Below, piece by piece: positions 23,845 to 32,747 of a stretch of DNA of 32,747 bases. Position 1 is the first letter of the stretch. The number at the start of each line of letters is the position of its first letter. The position numbers were made by a program, and so were the translations under genes. Source of the DNA: Gammaproteobacteria bacterium (GTDB lineage Bacteria; Pseudomonadota; Gammaproteobacteria; Arenicellales; Spongiicolonaceae); contig JAPPPZ010000053.1 of assembly GCA_028817275.1 (NCBI GenBank), positions 1 to 32,747 on the forward strand, given 5' to 3'. The notes under the pieces are model-generated. The model made no database searches. It saw only the letters and a list, made by a program, of their open reading frames with translations, and was not told the DNA's origin.

Positions 23845-25332
23845 CTACTCCACGCGCAGAATCTTCATGGTGTTGGTGCCGCCGCTGACGCCGGTGAGGT
23901 CGCCGCGGGTGACGGCGATGCGGTCGCCTTTGCGCACCGACTTGCGGCGCAGCAACTCGGTGACGATCTGGCGGTCGATGCGGTGGTCGCTGCGCGCGTT
24001 GACGTCGTGCGCCACCGGGTAGACGCCCTTGTACAACGTGACGCGCCGCTGGGTCGCCACATGGCGGGTGATGGCGTAGATGGGAATGCCGCTGTTGATG
24101 CGCGACATCCACCGCGCGGTGGCGCCGGACTCGGTGAGGGCGATGATGGCGGCGAGGTCGTGGTGGTGGGCGGTGAACATGGTGGCGATGGCGATGGCCT
24201 GGTCGGTGCCGGTGATGCGGTCGGCGGCGGCGTCCACCTCGGCGCCGTCGGTGGTGGTGCTGATGCGGTGGCTCTCGGCGCCCCGGCAGATGTGGTGCAT
24301 GGCGCTCACCACCTTCACCGGGTGGCGGCCGGTGGCGGTCTCGGCGGACAGCATCACCGCGTCGGTGCCGTCCAGCACGGCGTTGGCCACATCCAGAACC
24401 TCGGCGCGGGTGGGCTGCGGGTTGACCACCATGGACTGCATCATCTGCGTGGCGACGATGACGATGCTGTTGTGGTCGCGCGCGGCGGCAATGATTCGCT
24501 TCTGCACGCCGGGCAGTTCGGCGTTGCCGATCTCCACGCCCAGGTCGCCGCGCGCAATCATCACCGCATCGGCGGTGGCGATGATTTCCTCAATGTTGGC
24601 CAGCGCTTCGGCGCGCTCAATTTTGGCCACGATGCCGCCGCTGCCGCCGGCCGCAGTGAACAGGCGGCGCGCGCGGCGGACATCATCGGCGTTGCGCGCG
24701 AAAGAGAGTCCCAGGTAGTCGGCCTGCAACTTGCCGGCGAGTTTAATGTCGGCGCGGTCTTTGGCGGTGAGGGCCGGCGATGACAATCCGCCGCCGGCGA
24801 GGTTGATGCCCTTGCTGTTGGACAGGACGCCGCCGGCGGCCACGCGGGTGTGCACTTTGCCGCCGCGCACCCGCATGACGCGCAGCGCGATGTTGCCGTC
24901 GTCCAGCATCAGCAAATCGCCGGCCTTGACGTCGCGCGGCAATGCTTTGTAGGTGACGCCGACCGCCGCGCCGTCACCGTCGTTGCCGCCGAGTTGCGCA
25001 TCCAGGGTGAAGGCCGCGCCGTCGCGGAGTTGCACCGCGCCGTCGCGAAAGTTGGCAATGCGGATTTTCGGCCCCTGCAAATCGGCGAGGAGTCCCACCG
25101 CGCGGTTGCAGGCGGCGGCGCGCTCGCGCATCAATTTTGCGCGGCGCATGTGGTCGGCGGCGGTGCCGTGGGAGAAGTTCACCCGCGCCACGTCCAGCCC
25201 GGCGCGGATCATGCCCTCCATCACCGCCGGCTCATCGGTGGCCGGGCCGAGGGAGGCGACGATTTTGGTGTGGCGGTGGCTGGCGGCGCGCGGCGGCGGC
25301 GGCGCGGGTTTTTTCGTGTTCTTTTTCATCAT
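23845..25332 (-). CDS. pyk: Pyruvate kinase
   Basis: Pyruvate kinase converts phosphoenolpyruvate and ADP to pyruvate and ATP. The 495-residue protein has TKIVASLGPAT at its N-terminus after a Pro/Lys-rich extension of about 20 residues, RVNFSHGTAADH, the signature IARGDLGVEIG, VATQMMQSMVVNPQPTRAEV and GTDAVMLSAETA. The start ATG at 25332 shares one base with the pgk stop (TGATG); a second ATG follows directly at 25329. It is translationally coupled to pgk in a glycolytic cluster. Confidence 0.96.
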   Translation of the reverse strand: MMKKNTKKPAPPPPRAASHRHTKIVASLGPATDEPAVMEGMIRAGLDVARVNFSHGTAADHMRRAKLMRERAAACNRAVGLLADLQGPKIRIANFRDGAVQLRDGAAFTLDAQLGGNDGDGAAVGVTYKALPRDVKAGDLLMLDDGNIALRVMRVRGGKVHTRVAAGGVLSNSKGINLAGGGLSSPALTAKDRADIKLAGKLQADYLGLSFARNADDVRRARRLFTAAGGSGGIVAKIERAEALANIEEIIATADAVMIARGDLGVEIGNAELPGVQKRIIAAARDHNSIVIVATQMMQSMVVNPQPTRAEVLDVANAVLDGTDAVMLSAETATGRHPVKVVSAMHHICRGAESHRISTTTDGAEVDAAADRITGTDQAIAIATMFTAHHHDLAAIIALTESGATARWMSRINSGIPIYAITRHVATQRRVTLYKGVYPVAHDVNARSDHRIDRQIVTELLRRKSVRKGDRIAVTRGDLTGVSGGTNTMKILRVE

Positions 25333-26522
25333 CAAGCGGCGGCGGCGGCGCGTTCTTCCAGCGCGGCCACCGCCGGCAAAGTCTGCCCGGCGAGGAACGC
25401 GAGAAACGCGCCGCCGCCGGTGGAAATATACGAGAAGCCGGCGGCGCCGCCAAATTTTTCCAGCGCGGCGATGGTGTCGCCGCCGCCGGCGATGGAGGTG
25501 GCGGATGCGTTGGTGACGGCGTCTACAACGGTGCGCGTGCCTTCGGCGGCCGCGGGGTTTTCGAAAACGCCCATGGGGCCGCTCCACACAACGGTGCCGG
25601 CACCCCCGATGGTGGACGCGATTCTGGCGCGGGTGCCGGGGCCGACGTCCACAATGGCGGATGCGGAGTCCACATTGGCTGCGTCGCACACCGTGATGCC
25701 GGCGGCGGAGTCGGCGGCCGGCGCGGTGACCACGTCAGTCGGCAGAATAATGGCGGCGGCGCGGGTGGACATGCGGGCGATGATGGTGCGCGCCTGGTCC
25801 AGCATGGAGTCTTCCGCCAGCGATTTGCCGATGGCGGCGCCGGTGGCCGCAAGGAAGGTGTTGGCGATGCCGCCGCCGGGGATGAGCACCTCGGCGCGGC
25901 CGGCGAGGGCGTTCAGCACGCCGAGTTTGGTGGACACTTTGGCGCCGCCAATGACGGCCACCAGCGGCGGTTTCGGCGCGCGCATCGCATCGCCGAGCGC
26001 GCGCAACTCGGCGGCCAGCAGCGGCCCGGCACAGGCGACGTTTGCAGCGCGCGCAATGCCGACGGTGGAGGCGTGGGCGCGGTGGGCGGTGGCGAAAGCG
26101 TCCATCACAAACACATCGCACAACCCGGCCAGGCCGGCGGCAAAGCCGGCATCGTTGGCGGCCTCGCCGGGATGAAAGCGCAGATTTTCCAGCAGCGCGA
26201 CTTCACCCTCACCGGCAGCATCACCGCCGCCGCCGCGCCAGGTTTTAATCAGCCGCACCGGCCGGCCCAGCGCATTGCCAAGCGCGCTTGCCACCGGCGC
26301 AAGGGAGAAATCGCCGCCGGCACCGCCACCGGCAACCGGCCGGCCCAGGTGCGACATCAGCGTCACCGAATGCGCGCCGCCGGCCAGCGCCTCTTGCACG
26401 GTGGGAACGGCGGCGCGAATGCGCGCGTCGCTGCGGATGCGGCCGCCGCTGAGCGGCACGTTTAAATCTTCACGAATTAAAACGCGGCGGCCGCGAAGGT
26501 CCACATCGCGCATCAGCAGCAT
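25332..26522 (-). CDS. pgk: Phosphoglycerate kinase
   Basis: Phosphoglycerate kinase makes ATP from 1,3-bisphosphoglycerate in glycolysis, or runs in reverse. The 396-residue protein shows VLIREDLNVPL (substrate Arg/Asp/Asn), TLMSHLGRP, the LLENLRFHPGE motif, GGAKVSTKLGVLN and the ATP-site GGGDTIAALEKFG. Length matches the family (about 390-400). The ATG at 26522 shares one base with the gap stop; another ATG at 26513 is close. The domain is slightly Ala-rich, in keeping with the G+C content. Confidence 0.96.
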   Translation of the reverse strand: MLLMRDVDLRGRRVLIREDLNVPLSGGRIRSDARIRAAVPTVQEALAGGAHSVTLMSHLGRPVAGGGAGGDFSLAPVASALGNALGRPVRLIKTWRGGGGDAAGEGEVALLENLRFHPGEAANDAGFAAGLAGLCDVFVMDAFATAHRAHASTVGIARAANVACAGPLLAAELRALGDAMRAPKPPLVAVIGGAKVSTKLGVLNALAGRAEVLIPGGGIANTFLAATGAAIGKSLAEDSMLDQARTIIARMSTRAAAIILPTDVVTAPAADSAAGITVCDAANVDSASAIVDVGPGTRARIASTIGGAGTVVWSGPMGVFENPAAAEGTRTVVDAVTNASATSIAGGGDTIAALEKFGGAAGFSYISTGGGAFLAFLAGQTLPAVAALEERAAAAA

Positions 26523-27538
26523 CACGAGGGCGCGTTGTAAAACGCGGCGGCGGTGTCCAGCATGCGGTTGGAAAATCCCCACTCGTTGTCATACCACGCG
26601 CAAACCTTCACCAGGTCGCCGTCCAGCACGCGGGTCATGGATTCGTCAAACACCGCCGAAGCCGGGTTGTGGTTGAAGTCAACCGACACCAGCGGCGCGG
26701 CGTTGTACTCCAGCACGCCGTCCAGCGCGCCCTCGGCAGCATCGCGCATGGCGGCGTTGACTTCGTCCACGGTGGTTTTGCGCGCGGCTTTGAAGGTCAG
26801 GTCCACCAGCGACACATTCAGCGTCGGCACGCGAATGGCGAAGCCGTCCAGTTTGCCGTTCAACTCCGGCAGCACCAGCCCCACCGCTTTGGCCGCGCCG
26901 GTGGCGGTGGGAATCATGGAATGGGCGGCGGCGCGCGCGCGGCGCAGGTCGGAATGGTACACATCGGCCAGCACCTGGTCGTTGGTGTAGGCGTGCACGG
27001 TGTTCATGATGCCGCTGACAATGCCGACCGCGTCGTGCAAGGTTTTTGCCATGGGCGCGAGGCAGTTGGTGGTGCACGAGGCGTTGGAAATGACCGTGTG
27101 CGATGCGCGCAGAATGCCGTGGTTCACGCCGTAAACAACGGTCGCGTCCACGTCCGCGCCGCCCGGCGCCGAGATGACCACCTTGCCGGCGCCGGCTTTA
27201 AGATGCGCGCCGGCTTTTTCCTTGCTGGCGAACAGGCCGGTGCATTCCAGCACCATGTCGATGCCGAGTTTTTGCCACGGCAATTTTTGCGGGTCGCGCT
27301 CGGCGATGACTTTGATGGCGTGGTCGTTCACCGTGATCGCATCGCCGTCAGCGCGCACCGAAAAAGGGAAATGGCCGTGGGTGCTGTCGAACTGCAAAAG
27401 ATGGGCGTTGACTTTGGCGTCGCCGAGGTCGTTGATGGCGGCAATTTGCAACTCCTCATCGCGCCCCGACTCAAACAAGGCCCGGCAGATGTTGCGGCCG
27501 ATGCGGCCGAATCCGTTGATGGCGATTTTAATGGGCAT
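26522..27538 (-). CDS. gap: Glyceraldehyde-3-phosphate dehydrogenase, type I
   Basis: The enzyme oxidises glyceraldehyde-3-phosphate to 1,3-bisphosphoglycerate with NAD. The 338-residue protein has [10 protein letters not shown] at the N-terminus, the catalytic SNASCTTNC (Cys155), TVHAYTNDQ with the catalytic His, and the C-terminal [12 protein letters not shown]. The strand-2 region AAINDLGD keeps the Asn-Asp pair typical of NAD-using enzymes. GGAG lies upstream of the ATG, and the 82-nt gap after tkt may contain its own promoter. It is followed by pgk with a one-base overlap. Confidence 0.97.
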   Translation of the reverse strand: MPIKIAINGFGRIGRNICRALFESGRDEELQIAAINDLGDAKVNAHLLQFDSTHGHFPFSVRADGDAITVNDHAIKVIAERDPQKLPWQKLGIDMVLECTGLFASKEKAGAHLKAGAGKVVISAPGGADVDATVVYGVNHGILRASHTVISNASCTTNCLAPMAKTLHDAVGIVSGIMNTVHAYTNDQVLADVYHSDLRRARAAAHSMIPTATGAAKAVGLVLPELNGKLDGFAIRVPTLNVSLVDLTFKAARKTTVDEVNAAMRDAAEGALDGVLEYNAAPLVSVDFNHNPASAVFDESMTRVLDGDLVKVCAWYDNEWGFSNRMLDTAAAFYNAPS

Positions 27539-27580
27539 GACGGAGTCTCCGGTGGTGGGGGTGGGAGTGAGGTTGCGGGT

Positions 27581-27611
27581 ATTTTACACCGTCGCCGGCG
27601 CGGCGGTGCAA
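27581..27611 (-). promoter_or_regulatory. Weak promoter candidate for gap-pgk-pyk
   Basis: On the minus strand, TAAAAT (27586-27581, five of six to -10) lies in the tkt-gap spacer with TTGCAC (27611-27606) 19 bp upstream as a poor -35. The leader would be about 36 nt. It may add gap-pgk-pyk transcription beyond the tkt promoter. Confidence 0.35.
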
Positions 27612-27620
27612 CGGCGGTTT

Positions 27621-29645
27621 TTATTCCAGCATCGCCCCCACCATCGCCGACAAATTGTCCACGGTGAATCCAAAGTGCCGGAACACATCCGCGGCCGGGG
27701 CCGAGGCGCCGAAAGAATCGAGGCCAAGCACGGCGCCGTCCAGTCCGACGTATTTGCGCCAGATGTCGGTGACGCCGGCCTCCACGGCGATGCGGTTGCG
27801 CACTGCCGGCGGCAGGACGGCGTTGCGGTAGGCTGAGTCCTGCGCCTCAAAAACATCGGTGCTCGGCATGGAAACCACGCGCACCCGGCGGCCTTTTTTT
27901 GCGCACCCGGCGGCCGTTTCCACGGCCAGGGAAACTTCGGAGCCGGTGGCGATTAGAATCACTTCCGGCGCGCCGTCGCAGTCGCGCAGCACATAACCGC
28001 CGCGCGCGATGTTGGCGACGTGCGCGCTGTCGCGTTCCTGGTGCGCAAGATTCTGGCGCGACAGCAGCAGGCTGGTGGGGCCGTTTTTTCTTTCAATGGC
28101 GGCGCGCCACGCCACCGCCGTTTCCACCGCATCGCACGGCCGCCACAGCGACATGTTCGGCATCAGGCGCAAAGTGGCGGCCTGCTCCACCGCCTGGTGC
28201 GTCGGGCCGTCCTCGCCGAGGCCGATGGAGTCGTGGGTGAAAACAAACACCGCGCGCGCGCCCATCAGCGCAGCCATGCGCAGCGCGTTGCGCGCGTATT
28301 CGGAAAACATCAGAAAAGTTCCGCCGTAGGGAATGAAGCCGCCGTGCAGCGCGATGCCGTTCATCACCGCGCACATGGCGAACTCGCGCACGCCGTAGTA
28401 AATGTAGTTGGCGCCGCCGTCCCCTTCGTCCTCGCCGCCTTGCGCGCTGAGCGGCCGCGAGCCGGACCATTGGGTTAAATTGGAACCGGTTAAATCCGCC
28501 GAGCCGCCGAGCAACTCCGGCAGGTGCGGCGCGCAGGCTTCCAAAGTATTCTGCGATGCTTTGCGGCTGGCAACGGTCTCGCCCTGCTGCACCGTCTGTG
28601 CAAGAAACTTTTCCGCCGCGCCGGCCCACCCGGCCGGCAGCGCGCCGCTGGTGCGCCGTTCAAACTCGGCGGCGTCCTCCGGAAACTCGGCGCGGAACTG
28701 GGCAAACTTTGCGCGCCATTCCTCCTGCAACTTTGCGCCGCGCTCACGCGCATCCCATCCGCGGTAAACCTCGCCGGGGATTTCAAACGGCGCCTCGTTC
28801 CAGTTCAGGTTTTCCCGCGCCAGCGCGACCTCCTCCTCGCCGAGGGGCGCGCCGTGGCTGGATTCGGTGCCGGCTTTGTTCGGCGCGCCGAAACCGATCA
28901 CCGTCCTGCACACAATTAAACTCGGCGCGTCTTTTTCCGCGCGCGCTTTTTTAATCGCGGCGGTAACGGCGGCGGCGTCATGGCCGTCCACCGCGTCCAC
29001 CACGTGCCAGCCGTAGGCGCGGAAGCGCGCAGCGGTGTCGTCGCTGAACCAGTGGCGCACTTCGCCGTCAATGGAAATGTTGTTGTCGTCGTAAAACGCG
29101 ATGAGTTTGCCGAGGCGCAAATGGCCGGCGAGGCTGCAGGCCTCGTGGGAGACGCCCTCCATCAGGCAGCCGTCGCCGGCAAACACGTACGTATGGTGGT
29201 CAACAATGCGGTGGCCGCCGCGGTTAAAGCGCGCGCCGAGAATTTTTTCGCTGAGCGCCATGCCCACGGCGTTGGCCAGGCCCTGGCCGAGGGGGCCGGT
29301 GGTGGTTTCCACGCCGGGCGTGTCGCCGAATTCCGGGTGGCCGGGGGTTTGCGAGTGCAGTTGGCGGAAGTTGTGCAACTGGTCCAGCGCCAGGCCGTAG
29401 CCGCTCAGGTGCAGCAGCGCATACAGCAGCATGGAACCGTGGCCGTTGGACAGCACAAAGCGGTCGCGGTCCACAAAACCCGGGTCGGCCGGGTTGTGGC
29501 GCAAAAAATCGTTCCACAACACCTCGGCAATGTCGGCCATGCCCATGGGCATTCCCGGATGCCCTGACTTCGCCGCCTGCACCGCATCCATCGCCAGCGC
29601 CCGCACCGCGTTGGCCAGCCGCCGCCGCTGGTCGGCGGGACTCAT
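27621..29645 (-). CDS. tkt: Transketolase, full-length
   Basis: The 674-residue housekeeping transketolase of the pentose-phosphate pathway moves two-carbon units between ketose and aldose phosphates, with thiamine diphosphate. It shows [53 protein letters not shown], the cofactor motif [19 protein letters not shown], and [16 protein letters not shown] in the pyrimidine domain. It is distinct from the split transketolase of the island, and has an intact single-chain layout. It opens the tkt-gap-pgk-pyk cluster. Confidence 0.96.
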   Translation of the reverse strand: MSPADQRRRLANAVRALAMDAVQAAKSGHPGMPMGMADIAEVLWNDFLRHNPADPGFVDRDRFVLSNGHGSMLLYALLHLSGYGLALDQLHNFRQLHSQTPGHPEFGDTPGVETTTGPLGQGLANAVGMALSEKILGARFNRGGHRIVDHHTYVFAGDGCLMEGVSHEACSLAGHLRLGKLIAFYDDNNISIDGEVRHWFSDDTAARFRAYGWHVVDAVDGHDAAAVTAAIKKARAEKDAPSLIVCRTVIGFGAPNKAGTESSHGAPLGEEEVALARENLNWNEAPFEIPGEVYRGWDARERGAKLQEEWRAKFAQFRAEFPEDAAEFERRTSGALPAGWAGAAEKFLAQTVQQGETVASRKASQNTLEACAPHLPELLGGSADLTGSNLTQWSGSRPLSAQGGEDEGDGGANYIYYGVREFAMCAVMNGIALHGGFIPYGGTFLMFSEYARNALRMAALMGARAVFVFTHDSIGLGEDGPTHQAVEQAATLRLMPNMSLWRPCDAVETAVAWRAAIERKNGPTSLLLSRQNLAHQERDSAHVANIARGGYVLRDCDGAPEVILIATGSEVSLAVETAAGCAKKGRRVRVVSMPSTDVFEAQDSAYRNAVLPPAVRNRIAVEAGVTDIWRKYVGLDGAVLGLDSFGASAPAADVFRHFGFTVDNLSAMVGAMLE

Positions 29646-29701
29646 AAAAAAATCTCGTCTGAAATTTCCACGGCGGCGGGATGATACAACATCCTGCAGA
29701 G

Positions 29702-30304
29702 TTAAAACTCCACCCCCCGCTGCGCCTTCACGCCCTGTTCTTTGTAGGGGTGCTTCAGCGGGGTGATTTCGCTCACCAGGTCGGCGGCGGCGATGAGTTC
29801 GGCTCTGGCGTGGCGGCCGGTGACGATGATGTGCTGCATGGGCGGACGTTTTTGCAGCGCGCCGAGCACGGTGTCGAAATCCAGATAACCGTATTTAAGA
29901 ATCACATTCAACTCATCCAGCAGCACCATGTCGTAGGCCGCATCGCCGGCCATTTTTTCCGCCACCGCCCATGCTTTTTGCGCCGTGGCGATGTCCTGTT
30001 CGCGGTTTTGCGTGTGCCAGGTGAAGCCGTCGCCGATGGTGTGAAACTCCACCTGCGCAAATTTTTGCAGCACATCGCGCTCGGCGGTGTGCATCGCGCC
30101 CTTGATGAACTGCACCACGCCGACGCGCATGCCATGCCCCACCGCGCGCAACGCCATGCCGAAAGCGGCGGTGGACTTGCCCTTGCCGGTGCCGGTGTTG
30201 ACGATGAGCAGGCCTTTCTCGCGGGTCGCCCGCGCCTGTTTTTTTTCATAACCGGCGTTGCGCTTTTGCGCCATTTTTTTGTGGCGGTCGTTTTTGCTGT
30301 TCAT
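29702..30304 (-). CDS. cobO: Cob(I)yrinic acid a,c-diamide adenosyltransferase
   Basis: The enzyme transfers the adenosyl group of ATP to cobalt(I) corrinoids, a step in making or rescuing adenosylcobalamin. The 200-residue protein has an N-terminal basic helix, the modified P-loop [10 protein letters not shown] (36-45), the VVQFIKGA segment, [15 protein letters not shown] and [10 protein letters not shown], all typical of the CobO/BtuR family. Its ATG overlaps the stop of the upstream chelatase gene by four bases (ATGA), linking it to cobalt insertion. Confidence 0.96.
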   Translation of the reverse strand: MNSKNDRHKKMAQKRNAGYEKKQARATREKGLLIVNTGTGKGKSTAAFGMALRAVGHGMRVGVVQFIKGAMHTAERDVLQKFAQVEFHTIGDGFTWHTQNREQDIATAQKAWAVAEKMAGDAAYDMVLLDELNVILKYGYLDFDTVLGALQKRPPMQHIIVTGRHARAELIAAADLVSEITPLKHPYKEQGVKAQRGVEF

Positions 30305-31992
30305 CGCGTGGCGGAGGAAAATTGGTCAATGTGCACCAGCCGCGCCCCCAGTTCGCGCGCGATGCGGCGGCAGCGGCCGAGGCGCACCGGGCCGTTTTCA
30401 ATGTCCACCACGGTGGCGGCGGCGGCGGTGAGGGTGAGGCCGCGGAGGCGGTCGCGGCTGCGGCCGTCGGTGATAAGAAAAAATTCCCGCCGCTCGCCGG
30501 GCCGGCGGCCGGCTTCGGCGCGCAGTTGGCCGGCGGCGCGGAGCAGGGCGCGGCGCAGCGGAGTGCCGCCGCCGCCGGTGATGCGCGCGAGGTCCGGGGC
30601 AATTTCGTTGCGGCCCACTTTGCGGCAGGCGCGCAGCAGTTGTACGCCGTCACTGCCGCCGCCGAAACGCAAAATCCCGGCGCGCTCGCGGCGGCGGCGC
30701 GCTTGTTCCAGCAGCGCGGCGACCAGGCCTTTGGCGCGCCGCAGGGCGCCGCCGCGCAGGGTGCTGGCGGAAGCGTCGACCAAAATCAGTTTCATTCGCC
30801 CGGGTTTTTCCATCCGGCGGCGGTAATGCAAATCCTCCCGCCGCCGCGGCCGGCCGGCGGCCAACGTGCGCGGCCAGTTGACCAGTCCGCGGCGGTGTTC
30901 ACCGGCCGCGCGGCCGGCGGCGTCACTGTGACCGTCATTTTTAACACCGTCACCGCCATCTCCGAGGTCCACTGCAACAGCCGCAACAGTGACACCGTCA
31001 CTGTCACCGCTGTCGCCGCCGTCCCCGGCGCCGCTGTCACCGTTATCAACACTGTCACCACCATTCCCGGCACCGCCGCCGCCATTGTTGGCGCCGGCAG
31101 CGCCGCCGCCAAGGTCCACACCACCGCCATCCGCCTTGCGCCGGTGGCGCAGCGCCAACTCGGCGACGGTTTCCACGTCTGCAACCGTCACCTCCGCCGC
31201 GCCGCGCAGGGCGGCGTGGGCGCAGGCGGCTTTGTGCAGGACCAGGTCGGCGCGCAGGCCGTCGCACTTTTCATTTATGCAGCGGCGCGCAATGGTTTGG
31301 GCCACCGAGTCGCTGACGGTGACGCCGTCGAGCAACTTGCGCGCATTAGAACAACGTTGCGCCAACTTTTTTTGCTCACCGTCAAAAGACGCGCAAAATT
31401 CCCCGGCGTTTTTTTCAAACGCGCACCGCCGCGCCACCACCTCGGCGCGCAACTCCGGCGCCTGCACTGTCTCCGTCACCACCGACAGGCCGAAGCGGTC
31501 CAGAAGTTGCGGCCGCAACTCGCCCTCGTCCGGGTTCATCGTGCCAATCAAAACAAAACGCGCCGGGTGGCGGTGGGAAACGCCGTCGCGTTCCACAAAG
31601 TTGACGCCGCTGGCGGCCGCATCGAGAAGAATGTCCACCAGATGGTCGGCGAGAAGGTTGACTTCGTCCACGTACAGTACCCCGCCATCAGCGCGCGCCA
31701 GAAGGCCGGGGGCGAAGGCAACAGTGCCGTCGGCCAGCGCGCTACCGAGGTCCAGGGTGCCGGTCACCATTTCCTCGGTGGCGCCCAGGGGCAGGTTGAC
31801 GAAAGCGCCGCCGCCCATCACCGCCGCCAGGCCGCGCGCCGCCGTGGATTTGGCGCTGCCGCGCTCGCCCTCCACCAGCACGCCGCCGATGGCCGGGTCC
31901 ACCCAGGCCAGTTGCAGCGCGAGCATCAGTTGCTCCTGGCCGACAATGGCGGCGAGGGGGTATTGCGGCGGCGGCGTTTGCGTTGTTGACAT
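30301..31992 (-). CDS. Fused AAA+ / VWA metal-chelatase subunit (ChlI-ChlD type; probable cobaltochelatase partner)
   Basis: The 563-residue protein joins both small chelatase subunits. The N-terminal AAA+ (ChlI-like) domain has Walker A GERGSAKST (42-50), Walker B GGVLYVDEVNLL and sensor GTMNPDEGELRPQLLDRFGL. A Gly/Asp/Ser-rich acidic linker of about 80 residues follows, then a VWA domain with the metal-ion motif DASAS and GGGTPL. Magnesium and cobalt chelatases share this architecture. Overlap with cobO, and absence of bacteriochlorophyll genes here, favours partnership with a large CobN-type subunit encoded elsewhere. ATG 31992 begins MSTTQTPPPQYPLAAIVGQ, the conserved domain edge; the open frame before it is not family-like. 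Confidence 0.9.
   Translation of the reverse strand: MSTTQTPPPQYPLAAIVGQEQLMLALQLAWVDPAIGGVLVEGERGSAKSTAARGLAAVMGGGAFVNLPLGATEEMVTGTLDLGSALADGTVAFAPGLLARADGGVLYVDEVNLLADHLVDILLDAAASGVNFVERDGVSHRHPARFVLIGTMNPDEGELRPQLLDRFGLSVVTETVQAPELRAEVVARRCAFEKNAGEFCASFDGEQKKLAQRCSNARKLLDGVTVSDSVAQTIARRCINEKCDGLRADLVLHKAACAHAALRGAAEVTVADVETVAELALRHRRKADGGGVDLGGGAAGANNGGGGAGNGGDSVDNGDSGAGDGGDSGDSDGVTVAAVAVDLGDGGDGVKNDGHSDAAGRAAGEHRRGLVNWPRTLAAGRPRRREDLHYRRRMEKPGRMKLILVDASASTLRGGALRRAKGLVAALLEQARRRRERAGILRFGGGSDGVQLLRACRKVGRNEIAPDLARITGGGGTPLRRALLRAAGQLRAEAGRRPGERREFFLITDGRSRDRLRGLTLTAAAATVVDIENGPVRLGRCRRIARELGARLVHIDQFSSATR
30900..31140. repeat. Low-complexity linker DNA inside the chelatase gene
   Basis: Short, degenerate repeats of ACCGTCAC / GTCACTGTCACC type encode a linker of Gly, Asp, Asn, Ser and Val between the AAA+ and VWA domains. 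The pattern CCGTCATTTT also occurs in the dsbD repeat at 5380, again encoding an Asn-Asp-Gly linker on the minus strand. No fixed period was found here. Confidence 0.55.
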
Positions 31993-32046
31993 GCGGCGCG
32001 AAAACAGGACAATAGTGCGCAAGGCGAACCGACCCGGGAAAATACC

Positions 32047-32742
32047 ATGCGCGTTTCTGATTTTGCCACAGTTCTTGTTGTCGCGGCGACCGCCGCCGCC
32101 GTTGCCGCCGTTGCGCCGGCGGCCCATGCGCAGGATGCCGAGCCGCTGAAAAATTACCGCAAGGCCGAGGAGGCGCTGTGGCGCCACATCTACCCGCTGC
32201 AGGACTGGACCTACCAGACGCTCTACTGCGCCACGCCCATCGGCAAAGGCACCAGCATCACCCACAGCCGTGCGCGCACCAAGCACGGCTACACCATTTA
32301 CATCCAGCACGTGTTCCCCATGAGTTGGGTGACCCGCGCCCTCGGCTGCGGCAGCCGCAAAAGATGCCGCAAAGAGTCGCAGGTGTTCAACCAGATTGAG
32401 GCCGACCTGCACAATATTTTCCCCATCCTGAGCGTGGTCAGCGATGCGCGCAACGGCCGGGTCTACGGTGAAGTCGCCGGCGAGAACCACGTCATGCCCG
32501 GCTGCGACCTGGAAACCGCCAGGGGCGTACTGGAACCCGGCCCCGCCGCCCGCGGCCCCATCGCCCGCGCCATGCTCTACATGGCCGAGCGTTACAAATA
32601 CTACGGCCTCACCCTCACCCCGCAGCAGAAAAAACGCATGCACGAATGGAATCGAATTTACCGGCCTTCGGCCAAGGAATTGCACCGCAACCGGGCGATT
32701 GCGCGGGTGCAGGGGAATGGGAATTTGTTTGTGGGGAGGTGA
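32047..32742 (+). CDS. Secreted endonuclease I family protein with atypical metal-site residues
   Basis: The 231-residue protein has a signal peptide (about 1-28, ending AAHA) and the endonuclease I (EndA/Dns/Vvn) pattern: IQHVFPMSW with the catalytic His88, EADLHNIFP (118-126), RGPIARAMLYMAERY, and a C-terminal QGNGNLFVG. Cysteines at 61, 101, 107 and 153 could form disulfides. In Vvn/EndA the residue before the catalytic His is a Glu metal ligand, here Gln87; the Asn metal ligand of the V-N-S/G element is Ser132 here. Nuclease activity is therefore uncertain: it may use metal differently, be weak or be inactive. It is divergent from the chelatase gene with a 54-nt spacer. Confidence 0.82.
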   Translation: MRVSDFATVLVVAATAAAVAAVAPAAHAQDAEPLKNYRKAEEALWRHIYPLQDWTYQTLYCATPIGKGTSITHSRARTKHGYTIYIQHVFPMSWVTRALGCGSRKRCRKESQVFNQIEADLHNIFPILSVVSDARNGRVYGEVAGENHVMPGCDLETARGVLEPGPAARGPIARAMLYMAERYKYYGLTLTPQQKKRMHEWNRIYRPSAKELHRNRAIARVQGNGNLFVGR

Positions 32743-32747
32743 GAAAA

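Noticed and set aside
23840-24112. Upstream extension of the SDR frame into pyk
   Set aside because: The extension is Arg/His-rich shadow of pyk; SDR homology begins at GTG 23839, just after the pyk stop.
25333-25689. Upstream extension of the pyk frame into pgk
   Set aside because: It is an Arg-rich shadow of pgk; the pyruvate kinase pattern begins after ATG 25332.
29681-29709. Promoter for tkt (TATCAT as -10)
   Set aside because: The only -35 candidate at the right distance is poor (AGTTTT); evidence too weak to list.
31993-32685. Upstream extension of the chelatase frame
   Set aside because: It lies opposite the endonuclease I gene and lacks chelatase-like sequence; the domain begins at ATG 31992.

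Overview
The window is from a G+C-rich bacterial chromosome that reads as a gammaproteobacterium. The pointers are aroQ-accB-accC next to tlpA/dsbD, an fxsA homologue, a DNA polymerase II (polB) gene, a GlpG-like rhomboid, and tkt-gap-pgk-pyk in one cluster. The genus cannot be named from sequence alone. Gene density is high, and many stop/start codons overlap (ATGA, GTGA, TGATG). No rRNA, tRNA, CRISPR array or intact insertion sequence was seen.

Layout. (1) 89-6422 is a housekeeping block: a zinc-ribbon/DUF3426 membrane protein, accC, accB, aroQ, a TlpA-like thioredoxin and dsbD on the minus strand, with fxsA divergent from dsbD. (2) About 6423-15740 is an accessory sugar or polyol island. 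It holds a split transketolase and an FGGY kinase (minus), a ribose-type ABC importer (permease, binding protein, ATPase) plus an SDR dehydrogenase (plus), and a second, convergent SDR gene. It sits between fxsA and a polB gene that is cut off just after polymerase motif A. (3) 17146-21019 holds citrate synthase, a DUF3179 secreted protein, a small two-helix membrane protein, a rhomboid protease and an exported protein of unknown function. (4) 21043-21693 is a ribbon-helix-helix antitoxin with a RelE/ParE-type toxin, with its own strong-looking promoter. (5) 21738-29645 is a minus-strand carbon-metabolism cluster: tkt, gap, pgk, pyk, two SDR genes and a LOG-family gene, almost all translationally coupled from gap onward. 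(6) 29702-31992 is cobO with an upstream fused AAA+/VWA chelatase subunit (cobalamin branch). (7) 32047-32742 is a secreted endonuclease I homologue with unusual metal-site residues.

How it may work together. In the island, a periplasmic binding protein and ABC importer would bring in a pentose-like sugar or polyol. The SDR enzymes would oxidise a polyol to a ketose, the FGGY kinase would phosphorylate it, and the two-subunit transketolase would cleave or transfer a two-carbon unit into the pentose-phosphate/triose pool handled by the tkt-gap-pgk-pyk cluster. The gene combination resembles the D-apulose kinase / apulose-4-phosphate transketolase route, but the substrate is not established. 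No regulator gene is present in the island. The most unusual points are the island with its truncated polB edge, a perfect 22-bp tandem duplication over the end of the ABC ATPase gene, related low-complexity coding tracts in dsbD and the chelatase gene, an SDR lacking the YxxxK motif, and the endonuclease lacking the expected Glu and Asn metal ligands.
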